Assembly (NCBI RefSeq): GCF_020169335.1
Contig: NZ_JAIEZN010000002.1
Span: 806,001-870,000 of the forward strand
Direction: 5' to 3'
Length of the DNA: 64,000 nt
Origin: Devosia aquimaris
Lineage (GTDB): Bacteria; Pseudomonadota; Alphaproteobacteria; Rhizobiales; Devosiaceae
The notes under the pieces are model-generated. The model did no database searches. It had not been told where the DNA came from and worked only from the letters and a program-made list of their open reading frames with translations. This document shows positions 1-7,636 of the stretch, piece by piece; within the stretch, counting starts at the first letter, position 1, and every line of letters starts with the position of its first letter. The translations under genes and the position numbers were made by a program.

Positions 1-3000
1 GATGCCATCGCCGCCATTGAAGGTGTCCTGGACATCGTAGGTGCCTGGCGTGTAACCCAGATGGAAATGGCCGGTATCGTCGTCACCGCCGCCATTCAGC
101 GTGTCGGCGCCTGCAGCGCCCGCCCAAAGGTCATCATTCCCGGCCAGCCCATAGATGACGTTGGACCGCGTGTTGCCGACGATGACATTGTCCAGCGCAT
201 TGCCGGTGATGTTGATGCGCCAGGCGTTGTCGGTGACGATGAAATTCTCGACCTGCGCACCCCAGGTGTTGAGCGTGTAGTCGATCAGCGGATCAGGGAT
301 CTGCTGGGTCGCAAACGCCATCGTCTGGGTGGTGGCATAGATGGTGTCGATGCCCTCGTCCGCGAGTTCCTCGACGGTGTCGCTCTGGTTGTCGACATAA
401 TAGGTGTCGTCACCCTGGCCGCCGGCCATATGGTCGGCGCCCTCGCGGCCGTCGATGACATTGTCGAGGCCGTTGCCGACAATGGTGTTGCTTCCAGAAT
501 TGCCGGTGGCGTGGGTCGCCGAGCCGGTGATGGTCAGGTTCTCAATGCTGGAATTGCCAGCGATGGAGTAGCTCAGCGATGCGTAGATGATATCGGTGCC
601 ATCGCCATCATCGCTGCTGTCGTCGACAACATCGAGCAGGGAGTCCACGTAATAGGTGTCGTCGCCCTGGCCGCCGACCATGGTGTCATTGCCTTCTCCG
701 CCATAGAGAAAGTCATTGCCGCTGCCGCCGACCAGCGTGTCGTCGCCGGCGTAGCCGTAAAGGTAATCCTGTCCGCCGATGCCGCGAAGGTGGTTGGCGG
801 TCGCGGTGCCATGGAGGGTATCGGAGTGGCTTGAGCCCTCGACGATCTCGATCGAGTCATAGGTATCCCCCTCCGCTTCGCCGCCAAACTGGCTAGCGAG
901 GTTGAGGTTGATGGTCACTCCGGCACCAGAATTGCGATAGGTTACGGTGTCGATGCCGCCGCCGCCGATCAGGGCATCGGCGCCAGCGCGGCCGTCCAGG
1001 ATATTGTTGCCGTCATTGCCGCGAATGATCTGGGATTTCTCGTTGCCTTCGAGTTCGATGGCCTGTGTGCCGCTACTATTGGCGGTCTCCAGCAGTTCGA
1101 CCGATACGCCGACTCCCAGCGCGTAGTTGTTGCGGGCGCGGACGGTGTCCAGGCCTTCATCGTCCCATTCGTGGATGATGTCGGGAAAGGCGTCGACATA
1201 GTAGATGTCGTCGCCGATGCCGCCCGTCATGGTGTCATTGTCAGCGCCGCCATCGAGCGTGTCGTTGCCGCCGCCACCGATGAGCTCATCCATGCCGGCA
1301 TCGCCGTACAACGTGTCATCATCGTCGCCGCCGTCCAGCAAGTCCGCATCGTCGTCGCCATAGAGCGTGTCATTGCCGGCGTGGCCATAGAGCCTGTCCT
1401 CGCCCGCAAGCCCATGCAGCGTATTTCCGCTGGCGTTGCCGTTGATGGTGTTTGCGAGGGCGTTGCCCGTGCCTGCCAGGGCAGAGCCGACCAGCGTCAG
1501 ATCCTCGATCACCTGCTGGTCGGGCGTATCGAGGGACCAGTCGAGCGAAGCAATGACATGGTCATGCCCGCCATCTTCGCCGGAGCCGATTTCGTTGAGC
1601 CGGTTCTCCTGCACTTCGTCGCCGGCGTCGTCGACATGATAAGTGTCGTCGCCCTTGCCGCCGATCAGCACATCCTGACCGAGCCCGCCATCGAGAATGT
1701 CGTTGCCGTCGTTGCCGGCGAGCACGTCATTGTTGTCGCCACCATAAAGCTCGTCATCGCCGCCCAGGCCAACCAGGCTATCGCTCGCGGTGCCGCCGGT
1801 GAGATGGTCATTGTGGCTGCTGCCCTCGACCACTTCGATGTCGGTCAGGGTGTCGCCCTGGGCGTCGCCACCCGTGTTGACGCCTGTCGCCAGATTGATC
1901 GTCACCCCCGACGCCGACGCGTAGTACGATGCAATGTCGCGGCCGTCGCCGCCGTCCAGCACGTCCGCGCCCGCGCCCCCCACGAGGATGTCGTCCTCGG
2001 TGCCGCCATAGAGGTGGTCCACCCCGCCGGCGCCCTCAAGGAAGTCGCGGCCGGCGTCGCCGTAGAGCGTGTCCGTCGCCGCGCCGCCCAGCAGCGTGTC
2101 GTCGCCGGCACCGCCACGCAGTTCGCTGGCAATGGCCAGGTCCTCGGCAATGACGATATCGTCGTTTCCGGCCCCACCATCGGCCTGGATCAGGGTAACG
2201 CCGGCAAAGCTCTGGGTGCGGCCAAAGGCATTGACCGTGACGCCGCTGCCGCCGGTGACCTCAAAGCTCTCGCCGTCGTCCACCTTGTCGGTGATGTCGC
2301 GCTCGCCGGCCCGCGTGCCGATGTTGAGCAGCAGGGTCGATCCGGACATGTCGCCGAGACCCGGCGGGGGCGGGGGCGTCTCGCCGTCGCCACCTGTACT
2401 CGGATTGTCCGAGAACGAGAACGAGCCAAGCGTGGCGCGTGGAGAATTGATGCGCCAGACTTCGATGCCAAATGCCTTGGCATAGGCCGTCAGGCCCGCG
2501 GTGATACGGCCGGAGGTCTCAAAGATGCCGAAGGGATTGTCGGCAAGTGCCTGCGCCATGGTGTCAAGATAGATGCGGCCCGGAGCGGCGCCCTGGGTCC
2601 AGAGCTGATCAGCCAGGTCGAAGAAAATCTCGCCCGTGATGCCGCCACCGCCGCCCACTTCGGCGATCCAGGCATCGAGCGCCACGATCAGGTCGAGCGA
2701 CACCTCGAAGGTGATCTCCGGGCGTTCGTTCCCGTCCAGACCGAAGTCGTTGAGGTAGAAACCATTGACGATGGTGCCGTAATTGCTGAAGCCAGTTGCG
2801 GCGAACTGCGCGAGACCGCGTGTGTCAAAGCCCATGGCAAGGTCGAACGCGATCCCGAGCGAGCCGAAGAGCTTGACGTCCAGCGCCGGCAGGATCGGCA
2901 CTGATGCCAGTTCGACATCCGAAATACCCAGCTCCACATGCGGCAATTGCAGCGTGAAGAGGTCGACATTCTTGCCCAGGAGCAGGCCGAAGGCGCTGAG

Positions 3001-4416
3001 CGGGTTTTCCAGAATGGGCAGCGCGAAATGCGTGCTTCCCACCATGGCCGTCAGGATGGAACTGCCGGATACATCGGTCTGGCCGTCATCGAGGTCGGCG
3101 ATGGCATCCAGCAGGTTGCCGGCAGCCGCTGTCACATGCGGCGTGGCATTGGCCAGGACAGTGGCGGCGTTGCGAATGTCCTCGGTGATTTCGAACCCGC
3201 CAATGCCGTAGTTGACCGAGGTCAGCGGGGTCAGGGTCAAAAAGTCCACCCAGTCCACGACCTCGTCGATGATCTCCATGGCAGTGATGACCGCCGCCAG
3301 ATCCATGTCCTGATCGCCCATCTTCAGGAAATCGAGCAGCGTGATCTTGCCGTCGGGCACGTCCTGGCCGTTCACCACGGCGCCGGTCTTGTCGAAAATG
3401 GCGCTCCAGCCCGGGATGAGCTTGAGCATCTTGATGTCGGATGTCAGCACGGACAGGGCCATGTCGAGCGGGCGCAGGATCGGCTCAAGCTGATCCAGGA
3501 CAGGCAGGACGAAATCATTGAGGAAGCTGCCGAGGTCGTACTCGACATTGTTGAAGGCGATGGTCGGTCGGCTGCCGAAGCTGGAATTGTCATCGCCGGG
3601 ATTGACCACGGTGCCGGCGCCGAAGGCCCAGTCGACATTGAGGTCGGCGCTCATGGACGGGTAGGCGGCACTCCCCATGTCGCCGGTCAAATGGATGTTG
3701 ATATCCGCAGCGCCCTGAACCGAAGCGTCCAGCAGGTCGTTGCCGAGTTCGGCAATGCGGAGGCGATTGTCGCCGTCCTTGAGATTGATGTCGAGATTGG
3801 CCGTCAGGGTGGAGCCCTGGTCGGTCGCGTTGAAGCTCAGGAAGCCCACGTCGGCTCCAGCGCTCAGATTGGCCCCACTGACCGACAGATCGATCGACAG
3901 TTCGTCGGCCGCAGACGTGTCCACATAGAAGCCATTGGCATCAACGCCTACACCAAGATCGAAGGCATAGTGGATGCTTGCTGTCGCCGAGCCGTCAGTA
4001 TGAACGTTGAGCGCGCCAAGGCCGAGGTCGGATTCGAGAGCCTGGGTGTAGGTATAGGTCTTGTCGGAACTGAAGTTCAGCTGAACATTGCCGCCCGACA
4101 CCACGGCATCAACGATCGTGCCGAGGTTGCCCAGACCATACTGCGCCAGCGCATTATTGATCGCCTGCTCGACCAGCGTCTCGGCATAGTCGGCGGCATT
4201 GTTGAACGTGGACAGTGTCGTGAACAGCGTCTGCTTGATCGCCTGGATATGATGCAGGGCAGTCTCTGCGCTGTCGAAAGCCGATGATAGTTCGTCGCCG
4301 ATGAGGGGCAATTTCTCGGCAAAGACCTGCACACGCAGCGCTTGCTCGATCGCGTTGAACGCACTGTCGATACCCAGGCGCAGACTGTCGATCTGGCTCT
4401 GATTGATCACGGCCAT
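1..4416 (-). CDS. RTX calcium-binding repeat protein, C-terminus beyond window
   Basis: The minus-strand frame is open for 1472 codons from ATG at 4416 and runs off the left edge. Roughly residues 1-720 are a non-repetitive region with many beta-type stretches. From about residue 725 onward there are many glycine-aspartate nonapeptides such as GGAGDDTLL, YGDAGRDFL and GGQGDDTYYV, in several beta-roll blocks. These are separated by linkers of the type ASGVTINLATG and IENLTITGSA. This is the hallmark of RTX proteins exported by type I secretion, which fold on binding calcium outside the cell. No signal peptide is visible, as expected for that route. The C-terminal secretion signal and any ABC/MFP export genes would lie to the left. 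Adhesin, structural and enzymatic roles cannot be separated. Long plus-strand open frames here are antisense artefacts of the repeats. Confidence 0.92.
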   Translation of the reverse strand, partial: MAVINQSQIDSLRLGIDSAFNAIEQALRVQVFAEKLPLIGDELSSAFDSAETALHHIQAIKQTLFTTLSTFNNAADYAETLVEQAINNALAQYGLGNLGTIVDAVVSGGNVQLNFSSDKTYTYTQALESDLGLGALNVHTDGSATASIHYAFDLGVGVDANGFYVDTSAADELSIDLSVSGANLSAGADVGFLSFNATDQGSTLTANLDINLKDGDNRLRIAELGNDLLDASVQGAADINIHLTGDMGSAAYPSMSADLNVDWAFGAGTVVNPGDDNSSFGSRPTIAFNNVEYDLGSFLNDFVLPVLDQLEPILRPLDMALSVLTSDIKMLKLIPGWSAIFDKTGAVVNGQDVPDGKITLLDFLKMGDQDMDLAAVITAMEIIDEVVDWVDFLTLTPLTSVNYGIGGFEITEDIRNAATVLANATPHVTAAAGNLLDAIADLDDGQTDVSGSSILTAMVGSTHFALPILENPLSAFGLLLGKNVDLFTLQLPHVELGISDVELASVPILPALDVKLFGSLGIAFDLAMGFDTRGLAQFAATGFSNYGTIVNGFYLNDFGLDGNERPEITFEVSLDLIVALDAWIAEVGGGGGITGEIFFDLADQLWTQGAAPGRIYLDTMAQALADNPFGIFETSGRITAGLTAYAKAFGIEVWRINSPRATLGSFSFSDNPSTGGDGETPPPPPGLGDMSGSTLLLNIGTRAGERDITDKVDDGESFEVTGGSGVTVNAFGRTQSFAGVTLIQADGGAGNDDIVIAEDLAIASELRGGAGDDTLLGGAATDTLYGDAGRDFLEGAGGVDHLYGGTEDDILVGGAGADVLDGGDGRDIASYYASASGVTINLATGVNTGGDAQGDTLTDIEVVEGSSHNDHLTGGTASDSLVGLGGDDELYGGDNNDVLAGNDGNDILDGGLGQDVLIGGKGDDTYHVDDAGDEVQENRLNEIGSGEDGGHDHVIASLDWSLDTPDQQVIEDLTLVGSALAGTGNALANTINGNASGNTLHGLAGEDRLYGHAGNDTLYGDDDADLLDGGDDDDTLYGDAGMDELIGGGGNDTLDGGADNDTMTGGIGDDIYYVDAFPDIIHEWDDEGLDTVRARNNYALGVGVSVELLETANSSGTQAIELEGNEKSQIIRGNDGNNILDGRAGADALIGGGGIDTVTYRNSGAGVTINLNLASQFGGEAEGDTYDSIEIVEGSSHSDTLHGTATANHLRGIGGQDYLYGYAGDDTLVGGSGNDFLYGGEGNDTMVGGQGDDTYYVDSLLDVVDDSSDDGDGTDIIYASLSYSIAGNSSIENLTITGSATHATGNSGSNTIVGNGLDNVIDGREGADHMAGGQGDDTYYVDNQSDTVEELADEGIDTIYATTQTMAFATQQIPDPLIDYTLNTWGAQVENFIVTDNAWRINITGNALDNVIVGNTRSNVIYGLAGNDDLWAGAAGADTLNGGGDDDTGHFHLGYTPGTYDVQDTFNGGDGI

Positions 4417-4472
4417 TTGTCGATGTTCCCCCTCGCCGGCCCTCGATCCGACTGCGGGGCAGTAAACTATGC

Positions 4473-4498
4473 GTTCACAAAGCGTTCAAGATGGTTCA
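4473..4498 (-). promoter_or_regulatory. three phased TGAAC half-sites upstream of the RTX gene
   Basis: On the plus strand GTTCA occurs at 4473-4477, 4484-4488 and 4494-4498, that is at 11 and 10 base steps, 57-82 bases upstream of the RTX start. Spacing near one helical turn is typical of repeated activator half-sites. No regulator can be named. Confidence 0.3.
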
Positions 4499-5181
4499 TG
4501 AAATGTTACCGGCGTGGTTACTTCGGACAGGAAGTATTCCTGAAGTTATCACCTAAACGGTTGCCACCAATAGATTTCAATGTGCCACTTCCCAAGTCTT
4601 CCTGGCAGCGGCGCCTGTCGGCAGGGCAGGGGCGGAAGGGTGCCGCAGTCTCTTTTGTTTGCACCCAAGTGGTTAGCCGGCTGCGGTGCGGTCGAGCATT
4701 GCTTGAGCGCAGTGTAGGGGGTTCCTGTTTCCCAGGCCGGTCTTGCGGGCGTTCGTTGGTTGGGCCGGGTCTTGCCATAACGCCAAAGGCGGAAGCTGAA
4801 TGGAAAGCCTCAATGCGTGATGCCAGCATTGCTGCTGGAATGTATTCTGTGGCTGAAATATTCGGGCAAGGCCTGGGCCTTTAGGGAGGCATTTTTCTTT
4901 GAGCTTTGCCTTGAAGCGATGAACTGTCCTTGGGACGTCCCGCGTTAGGGCAAGAAAAAGAGCTGGCCTCTAGAGCGGGCCAACCGTCGCAACCCAGGCT
5001 TGGTGCTTCCACCTATATTCAGCCTGGCCTGCTGGTATTGCCCCCAAGGCGTCTGCACACTCCAGATGCAAGTGCCACTTTGAACACACTATCTGAGCGT
5101 CCGTTTCATCCGGTGTCTCCCGGCCCCGTTCCCCTCCATGCCATAGCGCAACCGCATTCCGCGTCCTACATTGTCGTCGGG
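4499..5181. other. intergenic stretch without a recognisable gene
   Basis: About 680 bases between the divergent RTX gene and the DUF2937 gene. Open frames exist on both strands, but none has a convincing ribosome-binding site or protein-like composition. The promoters of both neighbours are expected here. I see no RNA gene or clear terminator. Confidence 0.5.
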
Positions 5182-5197
5182 CAAGGAGGAGGCCGTC

Positions 5198-5710
5198 ATG
5201 CGTCGTTTTGTTGCGGGAGCCGGGGGCATCGGGCTGGCGCTGGTGCTCAGCCAGTTCCCCGAATACGCCCAGCAATATACCCAGCGCCTGGGTGGCGCGG
5301 TGGATGAGCTGCGCATCATCACCACCGACTTTGACAATGCGGCGCTGGCCGAGGGGCTCGATCGCACTCAGGCGCTGGAGCGCTACGCAGCCTCGACGGA
5401 CAGTTTCCTTGCCGGGCGCGGGCAGTCCATGGCCGCCACCTATGATCGCTATGAACAGCTCAGCCAGACGCTTGAGCGCATCAGCAACGCCGACCCCATC
5501 GAACGGCTGAAATCGCTGCCGGCCTATCTTGATACCGATATCGGCCGTCGCACGCTGGAATCCTATCAGCCGGCAGTGCCCGCCACCATGGAAGGCATTC
5601 TCTATGCCGGCGGCGGTTTGATCCTGGGCTATCTGGTGATGTCGGCGATCTGGCGCATTCTGCTGCTGCCGTTTCGCCGTCGCCGTCCGGCATATCGCCC
5701 CACCGAGTGA
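5198..5710 (+). CDS. DUF2937 family membrane-anchored protein
   Basis: 170 residues. ATG at 5198 is chosen because AAGGAGG lies at 5182-5188. The N-terminus is hydrophobic and is followed by the segment SQFPEYAQQYTQRLGGAVDE, which I recognise as the start of DUF2937 proteins. A predicted helical middle follows, then a second hydrophobic segment near residues 133-155, ending in an arginine-rich tail (FRRRRPAYRP). This gives two membrane spans with a large periplasmic or cytoplasmic middle. The function of the family is unknown. It stands alone, upstream of ahcY and separated from it by a regulatory region. Confidence 0.75.
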   Translation: MRRFVAGAGGIGLALVLSQFPEYAQQYTQRLGGAVDELRIITTDFDNAALAEGLDRTQALERYAASTDSFLAGRGQSMAATYDRYEQLSQTLERISNADPIERLKSLPAYLDTDIGRRTLESYQPAVPATMEGILYAGGGLILGYLVMSAIWRILLLPFRRRRPAYRPTE

Positions 5711-5715
5711 AAGGG

Positions 5716-5737
5716 GATATAAACCTATCTTTATATC
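5716..5737 (+). promoter_or_regulatory. SahR-like operator upstream of ahcY
   Basis: A perfect inverted repeat: GATATAAA (5716-5723), six-base centre, TTTATATC (5730-5737). It overlaps or abuts the predicted ahcY promoter. AT-rich palindromes of this kind are what ArsR-family SahR regulators of the methionine/SAH cycle recognise upstream of ahcY and metH in alphaproteobacteria. The assignment is by position and motif resemblance. Confidence 0.6.
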
Positions 5738-5741
5738 TTTC

Positions 5742-5770
5742 TTGATCCCGACACATGCCTTGCGTATAGC
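5742..5770 (+). promoter_or_regulatory. predicted sigma-70 promoter of ahcY
   Basis: TTGATC at 5742-5747 and TATAGC at 5765-5770 with a 17-base spacer, 32 bases before the ATG at 5803. The palindrome at 5716-5737 sits just upstream of the -35 element. Confidence 0.5.
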
Positions 5771-5802
5771 TTCGGCAACGCCCCAATTCCCGGAGTCCGC
5801 CC

Positions 5803-7203
5803 ATGTCCACCAAATCGACCGATTACGCGGTCAAGGATATTTCCCTCGCTGCCTTTGGCCGCAAGGAACTCGATATCGCTGAAATCGAAATGCCCGGCCT
5901 GATGGCCATCCGTGCCGAATATGCTGCCAAGCAGCCACTCAAGGGCGCGCGTATCGCCGGCTCGCTGCACATGACCATCCAGACCGCCGTGCTGATCGAG
6001 ACGCTGGTAGCCCTGGGCGCTGAAGTGCGCTGGGTGAGCTGCAATATTTTCTCGACCCAGGACCATGCTGCCGCAGCCATTGCCGCTGCCGGCATCCCGG
6101 TGTTCGCCCACAAGGGGGAGACGCTCGAAGAATACTGGGACTTCACCGACCGCATGATGGACTGGCCGGGCACCACGCCCAACATGATCCTGGACGATGG
6201 CGGTGACGCAACTATGTATGTGCTAACCGGCGCCAAGGCCGAAAAGGACATCTCGGTTCTCGACAAGCCCGGTAGCGAAGAAGAAGAAATCTTCTTTGCC
6301 ACCATCAAGCGCCGCCTGGCCAAGAGCCCAGGCTTCTTCTCCAAGATCCGCGACGCCATCCGCGGTGTGTCCGAAGAGACCACCACGGGCGTGATGCGCC
6401 TCTATCAGCTGCACGCCAAGGGCGAACTGCCCTTCCCGGCCATCAACGTCAATGACTCGGTGACCAAGTCCAAGTTCGACAACAAGTACGGCACCCGTGA
6501 ATCGCTGGTCGATGCCATCCGCCGCGGCACCGACGTGATGCTGGCCGGCAAGGTCGCCATCGTCTGCGGTTATGGCGACGTGGGCAAGGGCTCGGCTGAA
6601 TCGCTGCGCGGCGCCGGCGCCCGTGTGCTGGTGACCGAAGTCGACCCCATCTGCGCCCTGCAGGCCGCCATGGAAGGCTTTGAGGTCGTGACCCTGGCCG
6701 AGGCTGCCCATCGCGCCGACATCGTGGTGACCGCCACCGGCAATCGCGACGTGCTGATGGTCGATGACATGCGCAATCTCAAGGACATGGCCATCGTCTG
6801 CAACATTGGCCACTTCGACAACGAGATCGACGTGCTGGGCCTGCGCAACTTCAAGTGGACCAATGTGAAGCCGCAGGTCGACATGATCGAAAAGCCCGAT
6901 GGCAAGCGCCTGATCCTGCTGTCCGAAGGGCGCCTGGTGAACCTGGGCAATGCCACCGGCCACCCCAGCTTTGTGATGTCGGCATCCTTCGCCAACCAGA
7001 CCCTGGCGCAGATCGAGCTGTGGACCAAGGGCGAGACCCTGGAAAAGAAGGTGCATGTGCTGCCCAAGCACCTGGACGAAAAGGTCGCCGAACTGCACCT
7101 GGCCAAGCTGGGTGCCAAGCTCACCAAGCTGACCAAGACCCAGGCCGACTATATCGGCGTCAGCCAGACCGGCCCATTCAAGTCGGGCGAATACCGCTAC
7201 TAA
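5803..7203 (+). CDS. ahcY: S-adenosylhomocysteine hydrolase (adenosylhomocysteinase)
   Basis: 466 residues, the usual bacterial length. It reversibly splits S-adenosylhomocysteine to adenosine and homocysteine in the cytosol, relieving product inhibition of methyltransferases. Visible signatures are [15 protein letters not shown] near the N-terminus, the NAD-binding loop [11 protein letters not shown] near residue 250, GHFDNEIDV, the [14 protein letters not shown] block, and the C-terminal KSGEYRY tail whose lysine and tyrosine complete the neighbouring subunit's NAD site. ATG at 5803 follows a purine-rich GGAG. It lies upstream of the divL-like gene, as in other Hyphomicrobiales, but is separated from it by a strong terminator. 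Regulation is probably through the palindrome at 5716-5737. Confidence 0.97.
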   Translation: MSTKSTDYAVKDISLAAFGRKELDIAEIEMPGLMAIRAEYAAKQPLKGARIAGSLHMTIQTAVLIETLVALGAEVRWVSCNIFSTQDHAAAAIAAAGIPVFAHKGETLEEYWDFTDRMMDWPGTTPNMILDDGGDATMYVLTGAKAEKDISVLDKPGSEEEEIFFATIKRRLAKSPGFFSKIRDAIRGVSEETTTGVMRLYQLHAKGELPFPAINVNDSVTKSKFDNKYGTRESLVDAIRRGTDVMLAGKVAIVCGYGDVGKGSAESLRGAGARVLVTEVDPICALQAAMEGFEVVTLAEAAHRADIVVTATGNRDVLMVDDMRNLKDMAIVCNIGHFDNEIDVLGLRNFKWTNVKPQVDMIEKPDGKRLILLSEGRLVNLGNATGHPSFVMSASFANQTLAQIELWTKGETLEKKVHVLPKHLDEKVAELHLAKLGAKLTKLTKTQADYIGVSQTGPFKSGEYRY

Positions 7204-7227
7204 GCGGTTCGGTCGTCTAGAATTCCG

Positions 7228-7257
7228 GCGCCCGCGGCTTTGGCCGCGGGCGCTTTT
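7228..7257 (+). terminator. rho-independent terminator after ahcY
   Basis: An 11-base perfect stem: GCGCCCGCGGC (7228-7238), loop TTTG, GCCGCGGGCGC (7243-7253), then TTTT. It starts 24 bases after the ahcY stop. Confidence 0.9.
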
Positions 7258-7636
7258 GTCTGGCAGTGTGGGGAAGCGGTCTGTGGCTAATCGGCTGCGT
7301 GCCACTCGGGCGCAGCCCTCGTGGCCTTCTTGGCTTGAAAGGCGCCACTGGCGCCTTTCATCTGCTGCGCAGAGCACCGGCGAAGCGTTTCTGCTTCGTT
7401 CCCGGTCAAGCCCATATATGACACCTTTGCCCGGCTGCGTCGGGTATTAAGACTCTTTTAGCCGATTCCACGGGCCGGTATGGTCAGGGTGATTCGGCGG
7501 CATGGGGGACATGCCAGCAGATCGGGGCGGCGGGACAGCATCTGTCCGGCGTATGTCGTCTCCCACTCGAGTGCACGTGTGTCGGCTTTTTGCGGGGCCG
7601 GCTTGGCAGCGACAGAATTGACCTAGAGGGTAGCGC
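7258..7636. other. intergenic region with a 10-bp hairpin
   Basis: No gene is seen. It contains the perfect hairpin GAAAGGCGCC-ACT-GGCGCCTTTC at 7337-7359, which lacks a U tract and so may be an RNA structure or protein site rather than a terminator. The promoter of the divL-like gene should lie in the right half. Confidence 0.45.

Noticed and set aside
61..3211. Long plus-strand open frames opposite the RTX gene (257, 577 and other residues)
   Set aside because: They are the antisense of glycine/aspartate repeats, have low-complexity V/A/D/G composition and no ribosome-binding sites. The minus strand gives clear RTX nonapeptides.
5711..5802. SAH riboswitch upstream of ahcY
   Set aside because: The leader after the predicted promoter is only about 25-30 bases, too short for the conserved SAH aptamer. 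A protein-binding palindrome fits better.
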